Part shown: positions 13,216 to 13,311 of the stretch, piece by piece
Position numbering within the stretch: the stretch's first letter is position 1
How the letters are laid out: each line of letters begins with the position of its first letter
Source of the DNA: an uncultured Collinsella sp.
Lineage (GTDB): Bacteria > Actinomycetota > Coriobacteriia > Coriobacteriales > Coriobacteriaceae
Reading direction: 5' to 3'
Length of the DNA: 13,311 bases
Assembly: GCA_900550205.1 (NCBI GenBank)
Contig: URRJ01000045.1
Span: 1-13,311, forward strand
Made by a program: the position numbers and the translations under genes
The notes under the pieces: model-generated
Told to the model about the DNA's origin: nothing
What the model saw: only the letters and a program-made list of their open reading frames with translations
The model's database searches: none

Positions 13216-13311
13216 CTATCCGATCCTCATGAGGCAGCTGCCAAACTCCACGAGGGCGCCGTCGGCCACGCAGATCTCGAGCGCCTCGCCGTCTGCCTCG
13301 GCTGTCACCTC
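13216..13311 (-). CDS. accB: Biotin carboxyl carrier protein of acetyl-CoA carboxylase, 3' end (partial)
   Basis: The minus strand from the right edge is open for 31 codons to TAG at 13218-13216. The residues E V T A E A D G E A L E I C V A D G A L V E F G S C L M R I G match the last two strands of a biotinyl domain (V.A..DG..VEFG..L..I). The biotin lysine motif (AMKM) lies beyond the window. The stop is 9 bp before the fabZ ATG. Gene order accB-fabZ-accC-accDA supports the call strongly even though only the tail is present. Confidence 0.9.
   Translation of the reverse strand, partial: EVTAEADGEALEICVADGALVEFGSCLMRIG

Overview
The window looks like a chromosomal segment of a high-GC actinobacterium of the class Coriobacteriia, most likely Collinsella or a close relative. 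This rests on the overall protein look (ribosomal proteins, a fused AccD-AccA, type II fatty-acid genes), the GC-rich codon use, and intergenic palindromes with a CTGTCCC core that I associate with that group. It is recognition from memory, not a database result. Every complete gene is on the minus strand; the only plus-strand coding signal is an 11-codon tail at the very left edge.

Reading in the direction of transcription (right to left). (1) 13311-9719: a fatty-acid initiation cluster, accB (3' end only), fabZ, accC and a fused accDA, tightly spaced or overlapping. Together they would make malonyl-CoA and carry out the dehydratase step of chain elongation. (2) 9678-8464: a lone PTS membrane subunit (EIIC, beta-glucoside type) with no EIIA or EIIB, bracketed by two direct copies of a 28-29 bp palindromic repeat and closed by an intrinsic terminator. 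(3) 8313-6493: a two-gene unit of a cation diffusion facilitator (CDF) transporter and a histidine-phosphatase (phosphoglycerate-mutase-like) protein. (4) 6492-6034: a 459-bp gap with a nearly perfect 48-bp inverted repeat, a nested hairpin, a promoter-like motif and a long structured leader. (5) 6033-245: twelve ribosomal-protein genes in the classical S10/spc order, rplC-rplD-rplW-rplB-rpsS-rplV-rpsC-rplP-rpmC-rpsQ-rplN-rplX. (6) 244-1: a strong terminator, then a tandem pair of palindromic repeats.

The most notable points are regulatory and architectural. The ribosomal cluster has no rpsJ at its head and stops after rplX at a strong intrinsic terminator, so rplE and the rest of the usual spc operon are not next to it. 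Three unusually long non-coding gaps (before rplC, before rplB and before rplN) each contain inverted repeats that could act as mRNA leader structures. The gaps before rplC and before rplB share a 26-bp motif matching at 23 of 26 positions, which suggests that the block is read from at least two related promoters or control sites. I did not find a wholly new multi-gene system here; the best candidates for new biology are these ribosomal leaders and the repeat families.
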